Under the pieces are notes generated by a model. The model saw only the letters and a list, made by a program, of their open reading frames with translations, made no database searches and was not told the DNA's origin. The position numbers and the translations under genes were made by a program. A DNA stretch of 64,000 bases from Conus ventricosus (lineage: Eukaryota > Mollusca > Gastropoda > Neogastropoda > Conidae), in NCBI GenBank assembly GCA_018398815.1, contig CM031610.1, positions 36,475,016 to 36,539,015 of the forward strand, written 5' to 3'. Of this stretch, positions 1-14,700 are shown in pieces. Within the stretch, counting starts at the first letter, position 1; each line of letters begins with the position of its first letter.

Positions 1-2
1 CC

Positions 3-56
3 GGCACCCTGGAGTGCGCAGTCACCTGCAAGCAGGACTCCATCTGCAAATGGTGA
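3..56 (+). CDS. possible 3' end of an upstream gene (cysteine-containing C-terminus)
   Basis: The first bases read in one frame as a short cysteine-containing tail (GTLECAVTCKQDSICKW) ending in TGA at 54-56. Three cysteines in 17 residues would suit the end of a secreted protein. The stretch is too short to assign a family and could be chance, so it is only a pointer to whatever lies left of the window. Confidence 0.2.
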   Translation, partial: GTLECAVTCKQDSICKW

Positions 57-1550
57 CTCCTCCTCCATCTTGGCCTTGAGCCTCCGCTGGGTGCAGAGCT
101 GGCCATCTGCCCTGAACCTGATCTCGACGTAACAGTAATCTTAACGACGATGACGTCGATGACGACGACAATGATGGTAATGAAGAGGAGGATGTTGTTG
201 ATTGTGTGACGATGAAGACATTACCAACAACAACAGCGACGACGACAACACTGGAACGTGCATTGGAATGTTCATGTCTGCATTTCCCCTGTCTTCACTG
301 TAGGTCGATCCGGCCATCGTCATCATGATCAACCAGCGTGCTCATTATGTGGGCTGTACCGCCATCTGTCACACCCTCCACCCCACTGCTGGTCATCGTT
401 GTGTAACTGCCCTGCGGTGCGAAGACAAGCATCCAGGTGAATGGTCAGTATATGTATATTGTAATTTTATGTATTGCACTGTATTGCTTTGTACTGAATT
501 GTAGTGTGCTGTGTTACACTGTACTGTATTGTGCAGAACTGTCCTGCATTGGATACTTTTAACACATCGATGAGGGAAAAGCTTTAGGGATCACTGGAGG
601 GCCTCCGCCATACAGCAGCCTTTGTCAGTGCCTCTGGGGTTCCTGTCTGAGTGAACGAAGAAGAAGACGAAGAAAAGAAGAAGAAGCAGAATACTTTTGC
701 TGTGTGTCGCAGTTTGCTACACTGCACTGCATTGTCTTGTACCACATACATCATCATATTGTAGTGCACTGTATTGAACTGTTCTCCATTCCATCCTAGT
801 GGATTGCACGCATTACATGAGGGAGAGGGATTAGGGGAAGAGGTGGAGTTGAGGGGCCTCAGAAAACCTGTAATGCCCAATACATTCTGTACTCCTGCAA
901 AAAAAGGGCTTCTGTGATGTACAACGGTAGTGCTTTAGTTATCTGACAATGATGTCACGGCGCGGCTGCGTTTGCGCCATTTCTTCATGAGTAATGTGGA
1001 TTCAGCTCTCTGATAACTTTGCCACAGATGTTTACTGTTGGGTTTATAATCTAGTATTGCAGGAATTTTGTTTTACTTTTGTGATCAGTTTTCAGCGGAT
1101 ACTTGCATTTTTGTACATGGGATAGTACATGAAAACGACCCTAGTCCTTTGATAGGTTTGCCGCTCATGTTCTCACCTTATCTTTTACGTAAGTTGCACA
1201 AGACCACGCCCTTAATCCGTTGACAAATTGGCAGTGTATACATATATTTACTGAATTGTTTATACAAGAATACCCCGCTTTATGCATTCGATGACAGATT
1301 TCTTGGGTTGTATTTATTGAACTACCGACAGATTTGCCAAATTCTCTGATGTGTTTGTCACAAATAATCATGGTTACATTAAATTTTGCTGTATTACTAC
1401 TTTATTACAAGAAAACCACGTTGGTCCTCTGATAGATTTGATATATTTATTGTTCACAATGTCAGTTATTCAATCAATCGCACGACCTACAAAACATGGA
1501 TGTGGACCCTCAGATGAGTGTACAAAAGATGCTCATAAATATATGGAGCT
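57..1550. other. intergenic or 5' flanking DNA, no gene seen
   Basis: No coding frame worth calling. Positions 120-260 are rich in GAC/GAT triplets, 440-560 holds a degenerate run of TGTATTGYACTG-like words, and 1130-1450 contains loosely repeated TCCTTTGATAGGTTTGCC-like words that foreshadow the 49-bp satellite that follows. Confidence 0.5.
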
Positions 1551-1855
1551 CTTCAGTCCTTTGAAAAGCTTCCACGAGTTACTCATACCTGTACTATCAC
1601 TTCAGTCCTTTGAAAAGCTTCCACAAGTTACTCATACCTGTACTATCACTTCAGTCCTTTGAAAAGCTTCCACGAGTTACTCATACCTGTACTATCACTT
1701 CAGTCCTTTGAAAAGCTTCCACGAGTTACTCATACCTGTACTATCACTTCAGTCCTTTGAAAAGCTTCCACGAGTTACTCATACCTGTACTATCACTTCA
1801 GTCCTTTGAAAAGCTTCCACGAGTTACTCATACCTGTACTATCACTTCAGTCCTC
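1551..1855. repeat. 49-bp tandem repeat, about 6 copies
   Basis: The unit starts CTTCAGTCCTTTGAAAAGC and recurs every 49 bp (for example at 1552, 1601 and 1650) with almost no divergence, so the expansion is recent or homogenised. The last copy decays into CAGTCCTCTGATTAG. Confidence 0.9.
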
Positions 1856-2032
1856 TGATTAGTGTGCACCATCCATACACCGTCGAATATGCCAAATCAC
1901 AGGTAAAAAAAAAACCCAGTTAATGCTTCGGATAGGTTTGCCCTAGATGTCATTTCATAAAGAATTCATGGACAGTTTGGCCTACATGGGTCGTTCACTG
2001 GGTCCCTAATGGCGTGTTGACAAGGTGAATAG

Positions 2033-2064
<32 letters not shown>

Positions 2065-2137
2065 TCTCTGTCTCTGTCACTGTCTCTGTCTCTGTCTGTC
2101 TGTCTGTTTCTGTCTCTTCTGTCTCTCTGTCTCTCTG

Positions 2138-2172
<35 letters not shown>

Positions 2173-2655
2173 CCCGGAGTCAGCAGCCTGAGGTGTCTGA
2201 TGACACATGTCATCAAACAGCTTATCTTGCCAGGCGGTCTGACCACTCAGCTTCCATGCACGCTAGCTGTTGTTGACGATTCGCTTCAGCGCTGATCTGT
2301 CTGACGAGTGAGAGACGCAGTTCTGTTGGCTGTTTTCTCCCTTACATGACTTGTGCACAGGAGACACGTCGTGCGTGTTCTCTCTGGAAAGAGCATCACT
2401 CTCAAGCTGATTTTTGTGTGTGTCTTCTGTGATATGTGTACTTAAGGAAAAGAAGTTCTCAAAATCGGTTCAGTGGTAACTCAGGTGTGTCCACAGTTGT
2501 GTGCTGCTTAGGACATGTATTTAAGGCGGTTGCTGATCAGCGATCCGTGAAATAATCTAACACCTCAAACTTAATTTTCTTTTTTAAAAAAATGCGGCAT
2601 TGCTAAGGCTAGTATACAACTATTTGCCTGTCTGGTTTTAAGGTCAGTTATAACA
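1856..2655 (+). other. upstream region of the receptor gene with a CT-rich microsatellite (2037-2170)
   Basis: The stretch holds an interrupted (CT)n/(CTGT)n tract at 2037-2170 and otherwise unique sequence leading to the receptor start at 2656. It probably contains the promoter and 5' UTR, but no convincing TATA box or initiator can be fixed by eye. Confidence 0.4.
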
Positions 2656-3296
2656 ATGGAGATTTCAAACTCTGTAAGTCTGCTCGGCGTGTTGACAATG
2701 CTCTTCTACATGACGGCCTCTTTGCAGGGAGAAAACCTCGGACCAACGAGTGATGAACCTTTCACGCAGAACCCACACATCCTCACGGAGAACACAAACG
2801 CACCTGTCAGCGGAGACGACGCCAACCGAACGACAGGATATGACGGAAATGTCACCGACGACCCGAGAGCTTCAGAACCCACGGGAACCCCAACAGACGG
2901 CTGCAGGGACGGGTCTTCGTCAAACGGAAGCACCACGTCCCAGACCTGCTGCAGCGACAGTACCGAAGACAACAGCCAGGACCCAGAGTCTGCTGACTTC
3001 GCCGCCCAGAGAACAGAGCCCTGGACCTCCACAGAAGAGTCGGTCACGACGACCCCACCCAGGCTCCCAACGATCCGGAGACGATAGCGGCGGTGCGGCA
3101 GCGGATGGAGCAGGCTGGGTTGATGCCCCTGGCGATGGTGGGTGTCGTGTTGAACGTGCTGACGCTGTGGGTGTGGCAGGCCGACGAGACCTACAACGCC
3201 ACCACCTTCCTCTTCAAGTACCTGGCCTTCTGGGACAGCCTGTGCCTCCTCACCTTCGTCCTCTTCGTCAGCAAGTTGGACGACTTGCTCAGCAAA
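2656..3296 (+). CDS. class A GPCR, 5' exon (signal peptide, N-terminus, TM1-TM2)
   Basis: The exon starts [18 protein letters not shown], a plausible signal peptide, followed by a roughly 120-residue Ser/Thr/Asp-rich extracellular tail with N-glycosylation sequons (NRT, NVT, NGS). Two membrane segments follow: TM1 around [12 protein letters not shown] and TM2 around [18 protein letters not shown]. It ends in a good splice donor after AGCAAA at 3296 (gtacgc), in phase 0. The reading frame changes once, near 3054, inside a C-rich run; one extra C there would join tail and TM1, so a consensus indel is likely. TM1-TM2 with a long glycosylated tail fits a rhodopsin-like peptide receptor, possibly FMRFamide-receptor-like (inference). 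The matching 3' exons are at 21092 and 22304. Confidence 0.7.
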
Positions 3297-3387
3297 GTAC
3301 GCCTGTTGGGTTGATTCGCTTCGTTTTTTTGGTGTTGGTTTTTGCGTCATTATTACTAGTTTACGTAGTTTTTGTGTAAAGTTTGGG

Positions 3388-4350
<963 letters not shown>

Positions 4351-5350
4351 NNNNNNNNNNNNNNNNNNNNNNNNNNNNNNNNNNNNNNNNNNNNNNNNNN
4401 NNNNNNNNNNNNNNNNNNNNNNNNNNNNNNNNNNNNNNNNNNNNNNNNNNNNNNNNNNNNNNNNNNNNNNNNNNNNNNNNNNNNNNNNNNNNNNNNNNNN
4501 NNNNNNNNNNNNNNNNNNNNNNNNNNNNNNNNNNNNNNNNNNNNNNNNNNNNNNNNNNNNNNNNNNNNNNNNNNNNNNNNNNNNNNNNNNNNNNNNNNNN
4601 NNNNNNNNNNNNNNNNNNNNNNNNNNNNNNNNNNNNNNNNNNNNNNNNNNNNNNNNNNNNNNNNNNNNNNNNNNNNNNNNNNNNNNNNNNNNNNNNNNNN
4701 NNNNNNNNNNNNNNNNNNNNNNNNNNNNNNNNNNNNNNNNNNNNNNNNNNNNNNNNNNNNNNNNNNNNNNNNNNNNNNNNNNNNNNNNNNNNNNNNNNNN
4801 NNNNNNNNNNNNNNNNNNNNNNNNNNNNNNNNNNNNNNNNNNNNNNNNNNNNNNNNNNNNNNNNNNNNNNNNNNNNNNNNNNNNNNNNNNNNNNNNNNNN
4901 NNNNNNNNNNNNNNNNNNNNNNNNNNNNNNNNNNNNNNNNNNNNNNNNNNNNNNNNNNNNNNNNNNNNNNNNNNNNNNNNNNNNNNNNNNNNNNNNNNNN
5001 NNNNNNNNNNNNNNNNNNNNNNNNNNNNNNNNNNNNNNNNNNNNNNNNNNNNNNNNNNNNNNNNNNNNNNNNNNNNNNNNNNNNNNNNNNNNNNNNNNNN
5101 NNNNNNNNNNNNNNNNNNNNNNNNNNNNNNNNNNNNNNNNNNNNNNNNNNNNNNNNNNNNNNNNNNNNNNNNNNNNNNNNNNNNNNNNNNNNNNNNNNNN
5201 NNNNNNNNNNNNNNNNNNNNNNNNNNNNNNNNNNNNNNNNNNNNNNNNNNNNNNNNNNNNNNNNNNNNNNNNNNNNNNNNNNNNNNNNNNNNNNNNNNNN
5301 NNNNNNNNNNNNNNNNNNNNNNNNNNNNNNNNNNNNNNNNNNNNNNNNNN
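4351..5350. other. assembly gap, exactly 1000 N
   Basis: A run of exactly 1000 N is a placeholder of fixed size, so the true distance, and even the adjacency, of the two flanking contigs is not proven. Frames spanning the Ns have no meaning. Confidence 0.99.
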
Positions 5351-8300
5351 TTTAGATTTTATTTTTTGCTTAATCCTGTGTTTTTCCTGGTCTTTTTCAA
5401 AAACATCATTTTCGCGCAAACATTCTTCAAAGGCTTTCTTTCATGTGAAAAAAACTCAGTCTTAATGTTCTTAAGTCTTTTAAAATGGTTATATTTCTGG
5501 CAAAAAAATCCACACCCTTATCCCAGAGTCCCCGCGAAAGCTAGTTTGACAAAGTGTTTTTCTTTTTAACTAGTTCTTTTGCCAAAAGTCATTTTAAAAT
5601 AAATAGTTCTGCGTTCCTTCAAACGTCTATAAAACTGTTCTAGCACTACTCTTTATTGGGGATTAACTAAAAATTGTTTTCATCAGTCCAAAAACCCCTC
5701 ATTTTAAATTTTGCTTTGTTCCTTTAAAGGGTTGGACAAAAAACCACAAAGTTTAAAATTATAACGATAAACTTTTTAAAAAAAGGGGTCGGGTTTAAAT
5801 AGTTTTTCCACAACCGTTGCCAAAAACAATGAGCAATAGGGTTTTTTGTCAAAAATTTAAAAATGCCCCATATTTTTTATAACAAACTTTTTTCTAATCC
5901 GGTTATTTTTTTTAATCACCCTCTGTTAAAAACTTGTTCGTTAATAAAACCTAAAAGGCCTAAGTGCTAAGTTTAATCCTTTCAGTGCTGTAAGTTTGTT
6001 TCTATTTAGACAAATATTGTTTTGTTGTTTGTTGTTTGCCCTTAATTCCCCTTTGTAAAGAATGACAAGTAATTTTTAAGACTGTCAACGCTAAGTTTTG
6101 CCAGCAAATTAAAATTCCCTTTAAAAAAGGCGTCAAAAAACGCCACAAAACCCCATCCCTCCCCTTATTTTTAAGACAGAAATTTAAAATATCTTGTAAA
6201 ACGTGTCCCTTTTCTTTTGGGCATGAACTGTTTTTTTGTAAAGCATCTTCAAAACGATTTCTTTGTGGGGGAGTACTGCTTTTTCCCCATCGGCGTTATT
6301 TCAATTTCTTTCCGACTTTGTGTCCGGCAAAAGACTTACAGAAAAGGGCCAATTTTGAATGCTTTTCTGAAACTTTTTTGACGGTTTAAAATATAAAAAG
6401 GGGCTTGAATTCAATTTTTTTTTTCCCCATTCAAAAATATGGTTCTAAGTGCCATTTGGGGTAGGTTTTCGAATATTTTTATTATACTGGCCACATTATT
6501 TGCCCAGATTGCGCAGTTTTTCTGTTTAGGAAACTTTTTGTTTTCGCCAACCTCTTTGGTTTATAATCACCATTTTAGTGTACTCAAACCCTTTCAAGTC
6601 CCTATCTACGTTCTGTAAAATTCCGCAACGTCTGCAGGTCTTTTAATTTTTAAGGTTTACACCTTACAGGCGCTAATGTAACCCCGATTTTTCTGGCCCC
6701 CCGCGACATTTTTTTAGTACAACTTATTATTTTTTTCCCCCCCCCCCCAAAAAATGTGCAGGTTATCACTTTTCACGACTTTCCCTTTTTTGTCTGCAAT
6801 TTTTATTTTAAAATGACCAACCCTCCAAAAACAAATTTTTAAAAAACTGTAAATTGGGATTTGTAAAATTTCATAATCGCAATATCAGCTTTCCCTGAGG
6901 GAAAGCTCTTAAAACATTGAGGCCTCCCATCATATAATTTTATCAGTGTTAGTCATCTAAATGAAATAGATTTAATGAATTAATGCAAGATGAGCGGATT
7001 TCCCCCCATAAGTGTTTTGTCGGTGTAACTCTAAATCAGATTGTCAGCTGAAAAAGCTAACATTTAGTAGTCTACATCAAAAAGGTAAGTACTCTTTTTT
7101 TTCAGGTTTGAATGATAACTTTTTTTTTGATTTGCTTTTGTTAAGTTTGAGAGTAATGTCAAAGTTATCATTGCTTTTTTAGCGGAAAAACCCCTAAAAA
7201 CCACGGGTATGGTTAACTGGCAAACTTTGTCTCCTGCTTTATTAACTTTTAGAATCGTATTATTTTTTGGTTTCACTTTTTTAAAACCATACAACTTTGT
7301 AAAATATTTCATGGAGCGGGGCCCATTTTGGCCCCGCAATTGTTATCAATGCATGTTCAAAAAAAACAAAGGGCGGTCTTGGGTTGTTATTGTTAAAACA
7401 TTTTTTGAACAAAAATAAAAATGGCGCGTTCAAAAAGTGCAAAATTTTCTTTTGGGGCCGCACTAAAATCTTAAAAAAAAAAACTACACCCTTTGACTTT
7501 GCTGTGCCCCAGACTGCCTCTTTTCAAAAAAGGGAGTACCCCATTAAGCAAATTTTAACCCCCCCAATTGAAAACGAACATCAAGAAAGGTGGTTTAGTC
7601 CCGTGCAGTTTTATCAGAACCAGTTAAACTTTCTGGTTTTGGCATAAACTGGGTGTGGAGTGGCGTTTGCCGCTTTTAAATCCCAGATCCTTTGGTGAGG
7701 TAGTGTAAAATTTTTCATTTTATTACCCCTTCAGAGTATTTTGACAAATGCGAGCGCCATTACAAATGACAAACCTTTTAATCCACTTGCAACATAATGA
7801 CAAAAGGTTTTTGAAAGGATCTGAACGAATTCAATATTAACACAAAAAGGGTTTAGACAAAATTGGAAAAATTCATGGCCCCTAGGCGACCTTTTTTTTC
7901 GGGGACGCCCCGAAAGTATAACTATGACTGGCATCCTCCTTTCAAATCTTTCTTTTTGGCAAAAACTTTTGACCCCCGGGGCCCCTACAGCAAGAGCTAA
8001 AACAGCGGACAACATTTATTTAGGAACTTCAAAGGGGCCCAAACTGGGGGGGGGAAATAAACGAATAAACGACTTTTCGTATTACTTTTTGGTTTTGCTA
8101 GGTTCGCAACACGCAGATCGAGCATAACTGACCCTTTTAAATGGTTTGACCCAAAAACAATACTTAGCAAATTTGAGGCGCCTTTAAAATTCTACAGTTG
8201 ATTTCCCTTTCCCAAGATTGAAAGGTACCAACATGTTTTACAAAGCAAGATCGAAAGTAGCTTTTGTTGGCACTGGTTTATACTCTCCCTTTCCGACCTC

Positions 8301-11300
8301 AGACTCCAGGTAGGAATAATAAAAAATTAATAATGAAATTCTTATAGCGGGCAATAAACGAAGGTTGGGAAAAACGACAAAAATTCGAGCCAGTAATTTA
8401 AAAACAATAAAAGAACACCCAAGTTAAGTCATCCAACCCCCAAAAGTCCAAACCCCAAAAGTCATTGAAGATCGAAAAGCTCGCGGACTCTGTTCGCGAT
8501 GCCCATGAATATAAAAAGAAGGCTTGTTCTTGAAAAACGGGCCCCAGGATTATTTGGGTTTTTATCTTAAAAAAAATTAAACCCCAACTTTTAAAGAAAA
8601 AATGTCCATAAGTGCTGGGCCCATAAACCCAATTTTTTTGTTGCGTGACCCCACCCTGACATATCCCAATATTTGGTAAAGCGTCCACGCTTTACCGCAA
8701 ATTTTTTTTTAAAAAAATCGAAGATGATAAAGGTTTTTTTTTCCCCATGATTTATCAGGTGGAGGCGATGGTGGTGGAGGCATGGATTTTGACCACCGCC
8801 GCCTGTAATAGCCAACACCGGACTTATTGCAAAACCCCAAGGCCGTTATAACGCTTACTAATGGACTCCTTTCTCCTAAACAGTGTTCGTATTCGTTTGC
8901 TGTGTCGTGTCTTCATATAAAAATTTTTTTGTAGTTTCCCTTTTTATTCATTTAAACTTTTTTGGTCTCGGGGAGTGTTAGCACCTGTCTTGCGTCTTTT
9001 TTGTTCAAAATTTTTAGTCTTTGTCTTATTCTTTTTTTAATTCGGTCCTAAATTGGGTCATCAGCCTCAACGAGTTTTTCTTTTTCTTTTTTTTGCTATC
9101 TAGTTCCTAGTTTTGCTAATTTTTTTGTTAATTCGCCTTATCCTTCTCAAAAACATGTCAAAGGGCCGTTGTTCTCGCATGGGTAGCGGCGAGTCGTGTA
9201 TAGTCTTTAAAGTGTTTTTTCTGAAAAAACTGGTTTTTGCTTCTATTGCTTTTTTTTTATCTGCCGATTTATTTAAATTTTTTAAGTTTCCCTGTTTTGT
9301 ATTTGGTTTGTGGGTTGGGAGTTCTTTTTTAGTGTTTTTGAAGTTTAGAAACTGCAAACCTATCAATTTCGGTCTAACAAGACCAAGCGATTTTTATCTT
9401 TCCCTGGTCTTTGTTTAAAAAGTACTCTTGGCTAAAAAAATTTGATGGGGGGTTTTTTTTGTTTTAAGCCCAAAAAGATTTTCCTTTATCGCCCTTTACA
9501 AACAAATGACCATCTTTTTCAAAATCATTTGGGGCTATAAATTCGGGGGGTTCTTGACCTAAATTTTTAAAATGCTCCGACCTACTTTCTGTTTAATTTA
9601 CGCCCCATTGGAGCGCCCGACGATGCCGTTTTTCAAAGGGATCATTCACTCAGTCGTCTCCAGGATCAAAAACATCTAATCTTTTCAGCTTTAATGCCTG
9701 CCATGTTTTTAATAAATTAACTTTTTTATTTTGTTTTAAAAAAAAGCCACAAGCATATGGCTCGATTTTTTAACCCCTATAGAAATTTGAAAGAGCCCCT
9801 TGGCGTGAGGGGGGATAAACGAATTTTTGTTCCAAAAATTTTCCCTTACTATTTATCCCCGATCAAATTTTACTGTCAAATTTCCAGACCCAGGGAGATG
9901 AATTTATTGTGCCCCCTTCCGTCTACTTTCAAAATAGAACTCGCTTCAACAACAGACCCCAAAAAACAGTTTTAGAATTTGGGGGGGGGAAACTTAAGAA
10001 AATTTTATAAAAATGGGGGCAAAAAATATTTCTTTACACAAATGCAGACAAAATTTTTAACCCATTCGATTTTGGGTAACTGGGGAAGAAGGGGGTATCT
10101 TGCTTTCAAAAGGGTCGAAAATGAAGAAACACTAAAAAAAAAGAATAGGCGCCGCAGATATAAAGCGGTAAAAGATGCAGCTGTAAATTTTGCGTAGGAA
10201 ATCGCTTTTCCATCCCCCTTTGATTTTGAGTTGTTAAAAGCGCATGCGCCATACTTTCAGGGGCATTAAAAGACGTGTCTTGAACTAATTTTTAATGAAT
10301 ACAAAACCTTATCAAATCATCAACCCGAAGCAAAGTACAGATTTCTGAATCCGTTTAGAGTTTTGAGTTTTTGCAACCCTAAATTAGCAAAGCTGATTTT
10401 GGACCAATATATCAAAAATTTCAATATATTACGACGAGTGATTCATATACAAAAATTCCCAGAAGCAGGAACATATATGGTTTTGTTTTTATGTGCTCAC
10501 ATTCACTTAAAAAGGTATTTTATTGCTGTTGAAAAAGAAGAACCGTTTAAAAAGCAAATGAAAAGTTTTTTAATCCTAAAAAAAAGAAAGTGCAATGTCA
10601 AATTTACGGTAGTCCTAACCAAATCTACGCTAGCGGGCTTAGCCTTATCATCTTTTGACGAAAAAAAGAAAATTGTTTGGGGGGGGGGGAGGGGGAGAAA
10701 CCAACACAGACCTAGGTCTAAAGATTTACATTTCCAATGTTAGGTTGTGATTTTTTAACAACAAAAACGGTTTAGGATTGACCCCAAGGCAAAGAGGATA
10801 ATGAGTTGTTGGAAGCGGGGGAGAAAGTGAGAGAGTAATAAAAATTTTAAAAAGATAAAGAGAAGAAGCCCATAAACCGTTTAAAGTACATTTGTTTTAT
10901 TTTGATGCGCAGCTGAAAATTCAACAAAAAAAGATTGACTATGTATATACTAAATTATTTTTTTATTTTATAAAAGCATGTTGTTAAGGTTTATCCAAAT
11001 GTGCTACAGCACCGGGGAGCCAAGGAAAGATAGCAGGCAATTCTCTGTTATAGAAAACCCCTGAAGTAAAACCTTCGATTTTCAAACATTACGCAAATGC
11101 CAAAAACTAGGCAGGACCTTTCAAAAAACAGCAAAACAAACGAAGGGATTCTGCTGCCTTTAAAGTGTTACATGTCCCCTTTTGGAACATCGACTATAAG
11201 CGCCCCTTTAAAACCCGGAACAGGTTGGTTCTTAGCAACGGGCTAGGGGCCCCCCAGCTTTACCCCAGGGGTTTGGGCTTCTCTGGGCCCGTGTTTATTA

Positions 11301-11728
11301 GCTGTAAATGCGGCTGGCAAAAAAAATTAAAAAAATAAACTCCAAAAACACACGCATGGTTAACTAATAACGGCTAAACTTAGTTCGTTTAAAGACAATA
11401 AATAAAACACTTGTTGACTCAAACTTCACGGATGAAAAATTTAATCGTTTACAGGCCGATTTGATGACTACAAAAGACAAAAGTTTGATCTTCAAAGAAA
11501 GGCGAGGACAAGTTTTTCTCAACAGCCAGACGCCGAGCAGATAAAAAGGAATGCTTAAAAAAAGTAAACGAGACATTAAACTCTGTTCTAAACAGCTCAC
11601 ATTAACAACGCCAAAGGGTGTTTATACTTTAGTTTATGAGTCCAAGCGCAAAAAGACCGTTGATATTGGTTCTGATTAAGTATTTTTTTAATTTAAATAA
11701 ATATTTTGGCTTAGAAAAGAAAGACAGC
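5351..11728. other. AT-rich, homopolymer-rich contig end; probably poor consensus
   Basis: About 6.3 kb of sequence starting at the gap edge is made largely of A, T, C and G homopolymers (for example CCCCCCCCCC near 6738 and GGGGGGGGG near 8048 and 10681), with short frames of 60-130 codons on both strands and none that I recognise. Base composition is close to that of the polymerase gene that follows, and coding-like stretches appear near its right end (11360-11680). It may be the left half of the viral-type element, which in relatives carries capsid genes, blurred by indel errors. That is inference; no capsid motif could be read. Confidence 0.45.
11551..11679 (+). CDS. small basic ORF upstream of the polymerase
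   Basis: A 42-codon frame starts MLKKSKRDIKLCSKQLTLTT and ends at TAA 11677-11679, 49 bp before the polymerase ATG. It is Lys/Arg-rich and could be the end of a larger gene broken by indels, since an in-frame stop lies just upstream of its ATG and the preceding frame (11360-11543) also looks coding. No family recognised. Confidence 0.3.
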   Translation: MLKKSKRDIKLCSKQLTLTTPKGVYTLVYESKRKKTVDIGSD

Positions 11729-14700
11729 ATGGCTGAGATATATGAAGGACAAGACGAATTGTTTGAAAGGAATGCTCGAGAGAGAGCGTTTATCAAGAGC
11801 ACTGAATGATATTGATTTAGAAGTCATTGACCCAACAAACGTACAGGCAAGTGTTGTTCATGCTATTTCTCAAGTTCCAGGCAAACTAACAATAGACCCG
11901 CCAGTTAAAGTAATGTTAGCTGTTTTAATCGACTATGCAACAATAAATGAAGAAAATCTAGAAGTCTGGGTCTCAACTAAACAGCAGACTATTCTTTCTC
12001 GTAATGACTTAACACCTGGTTGGGCAGACCAGCTGCTTACACAGTTTGATGTGGCCGCTGAAGAAGCCAAAATGAGAGGCTCTGGTTGGTCAGAGGGCGA
12101 AGTCATAGAGATCAGATTAAAACAGGCTAAGTATGCACCGATTGTAGGCAAGGCTTACATTCCGCTACCTCGGGAGTTGGTTTTAAAAGAGAGCAGTTTT
12201 AAACATAAAAAATTCAGACAACAAATGTTTCATGTGGTGTGTTCTTGCAAGGCTGCATCATGTCCGCGAACACGCAGAAAGAGTGACTAACTATCGGCAA
12301 TACGCCAAAGATCTTAACTTCAATGGAATATCCTTTCCTGTTAGTGTAGACCAAATTGATCAGTTTGAAGAACAAAACAACCCAATAACTGTTAATGTAT
12401 ACACATGGGATGAGGAAACAAATTTGGTGCCAATTAAAGTGTCCAAGAACAGTCCAACAATAGGCGAACCATCCAAAAGTCATGCGGACTTACTCCTAAT
12501 GTTTTCGCCAGCAGGGCTACCGCATTACACATTGATACGAACAATGAGTAGACTAATGCAGCATACTTCAAAAGATCATGGCAAACAAGAATTCTGTAGA
12601 AAATGTTTAACAAGAATGCCATCTGTTCAAGCCGCGAGCGAACATAAGAAACATTGTAAAAGTTCTGTAGACTGTAATACAGAACTAATTACGCCCCCGC
12701 CAGGATCTAAAGTTAGTTTTAAGAACTGGAAACGGCTGCAACATTCTCCATATGTTGTTTACGCAGACTTTGAATCACTCATTGTTCCTTATGAAGGGCC
12801 AGCGCCACAAAAACTTCGAAAAACAGTCTTAATGAGTAATCATCAAATTTGTTCATTTGCTTTCATCGTTGTCAGGTCGGATGGCGTTCATTCAGAGCCA
12901 GAATTATATAGAGGGCCTAATGCTGCAAAATACTTCTTAGAACGCATGCAGCAAGTGCGCAATGACTGTTCTAATAATCTAAACTTATCTGAAATCATAA
13001 TGACACCTGAAGACCAACAACAGTATGACTCAGCCACACATTGTTGGATTTGTGGTTTAGAACTCAGTGAAGAAGCAACAAATCCAAAAGTAAGAGACCA
13101 TGATCACATTAGCGGAAAGTTCAGAGGAGCGGCGCATAACAAATGCAATCTTCAACTAAAGTTTGAACCAAAGACATGGAAGCTGCCTGTATTCTTTCAT
13201 AACTTGCGAGGTTACGACTCTCATCTTTATAATGAAAGCAGTGGACGATGCCTTCAGGGTGTCATGCATTGCACAGTCATCAGAAAAGTACATGTGCTTT
13301 AATCTGAATAACATGTCTTTTTATGACTCTATGCAACACATGATGGGATCATTAGAGTCACTGGCTATGTCCTTAAAGTCCTGCCCAATAACGGAAGAAT
13401 ATTTTGACCCAACTCTCGTTAAAAAGGGCGTTTATCCTTATGAGTACATGAACAGTTGGGAAAGGTTTGACGAAGAGACACTTCCTCCTAAAGGCGCGTT
13501 CTTTTCTAGCCTCAGAGGAAAGGACATCAGTGACTCTGATTACCAGCATGCTCAAGATGCGTGGCAAAAGTTAGAGTGTAAAACGATGGGAGACTATCAT
13601 GACTCCTACTTGATGGCTGATGTATGTTTGTTGGCGGATATTTTTGAAAATTATAGAAAGACCTGCATGAAACATTATAGCCTGGATCCCGCACATTATA
13701 TTTCTGCGCCCGGGATGAGTTGGGACGCTTTCTTAAAGTTTACTGGAGTACAGATTGATTTATTGTCGGATTTACCAATGATTCAGATGATTGAAAACGG
13801 ATTGCGTGGAGGAATTAGTATGGCATCGCATCATTACTGTAAAGCAAACAACAAATACTTGGACGATTATGATCCCAGTAAAAGGTCTAACTATCTCATG
13901 TATTAGATGCAAACAATCTGTATGGTTGGGCTATGGCGCAATCGCTTCCATTACGCAACTTTAAAATGTACACAGGCGGCGATCCGAATAATATTCAAAA
14001 AGCATTAAAGTGGTTGGGCAGTTTAACGCCTGATCAGCAGCGCGGCTTCATTCTAGAAGTTGACTTAGAATATCCTCATGAACTCCATGACCTACATAAT
14101 GACTACCCATTAGCAGCAGAAAGTCTAAAGATGGATCCAAGAGAGCCGCCTAAACTTGTGCCTAATCTTCGAGGCAAAAAAAATTATGTCTGTCATTACA
14201 GACTTCTACAATTTTATTTAAGACATGGTTTAAAGTTAACAGCTGTTCATCGTATTATTGCTTTTGATCAAGAACAGTTCATGAAACCATACATCATGAA
14301 GAACACTGATCTTAGAACTAAATCCACAGATGCTTCAGAAAAAGACTTTTTCAAGCTGATGAACAACAGCTGTTTTGGAAAGACTATGGAGAATCCGCAC
14401 AAGCGCAAAGATGTCAGATTGGTTACCAGAGAGAACGAAGCAATTAAGCTAACTTCAAAACCTAATTATCAGGACTTCAGAAAATTTCATGATCAGCTTT
14501 TTGGCATAATGATGAAAAAAAAGAAAGTCAAATTAGACAAACCTGTATTTATTGGGTTTACTGTTTTAGAATTATCAAAGCTTTTGATGTTAGAGTTTCT
14601 TTATGACTACTTTAAGCCCTCGTATCCTGAGTCCAAAGTACTTTACACAGATACAGACAGTTTTGTTATAGATATCCCTACTGAAGACATCTATAAAGAC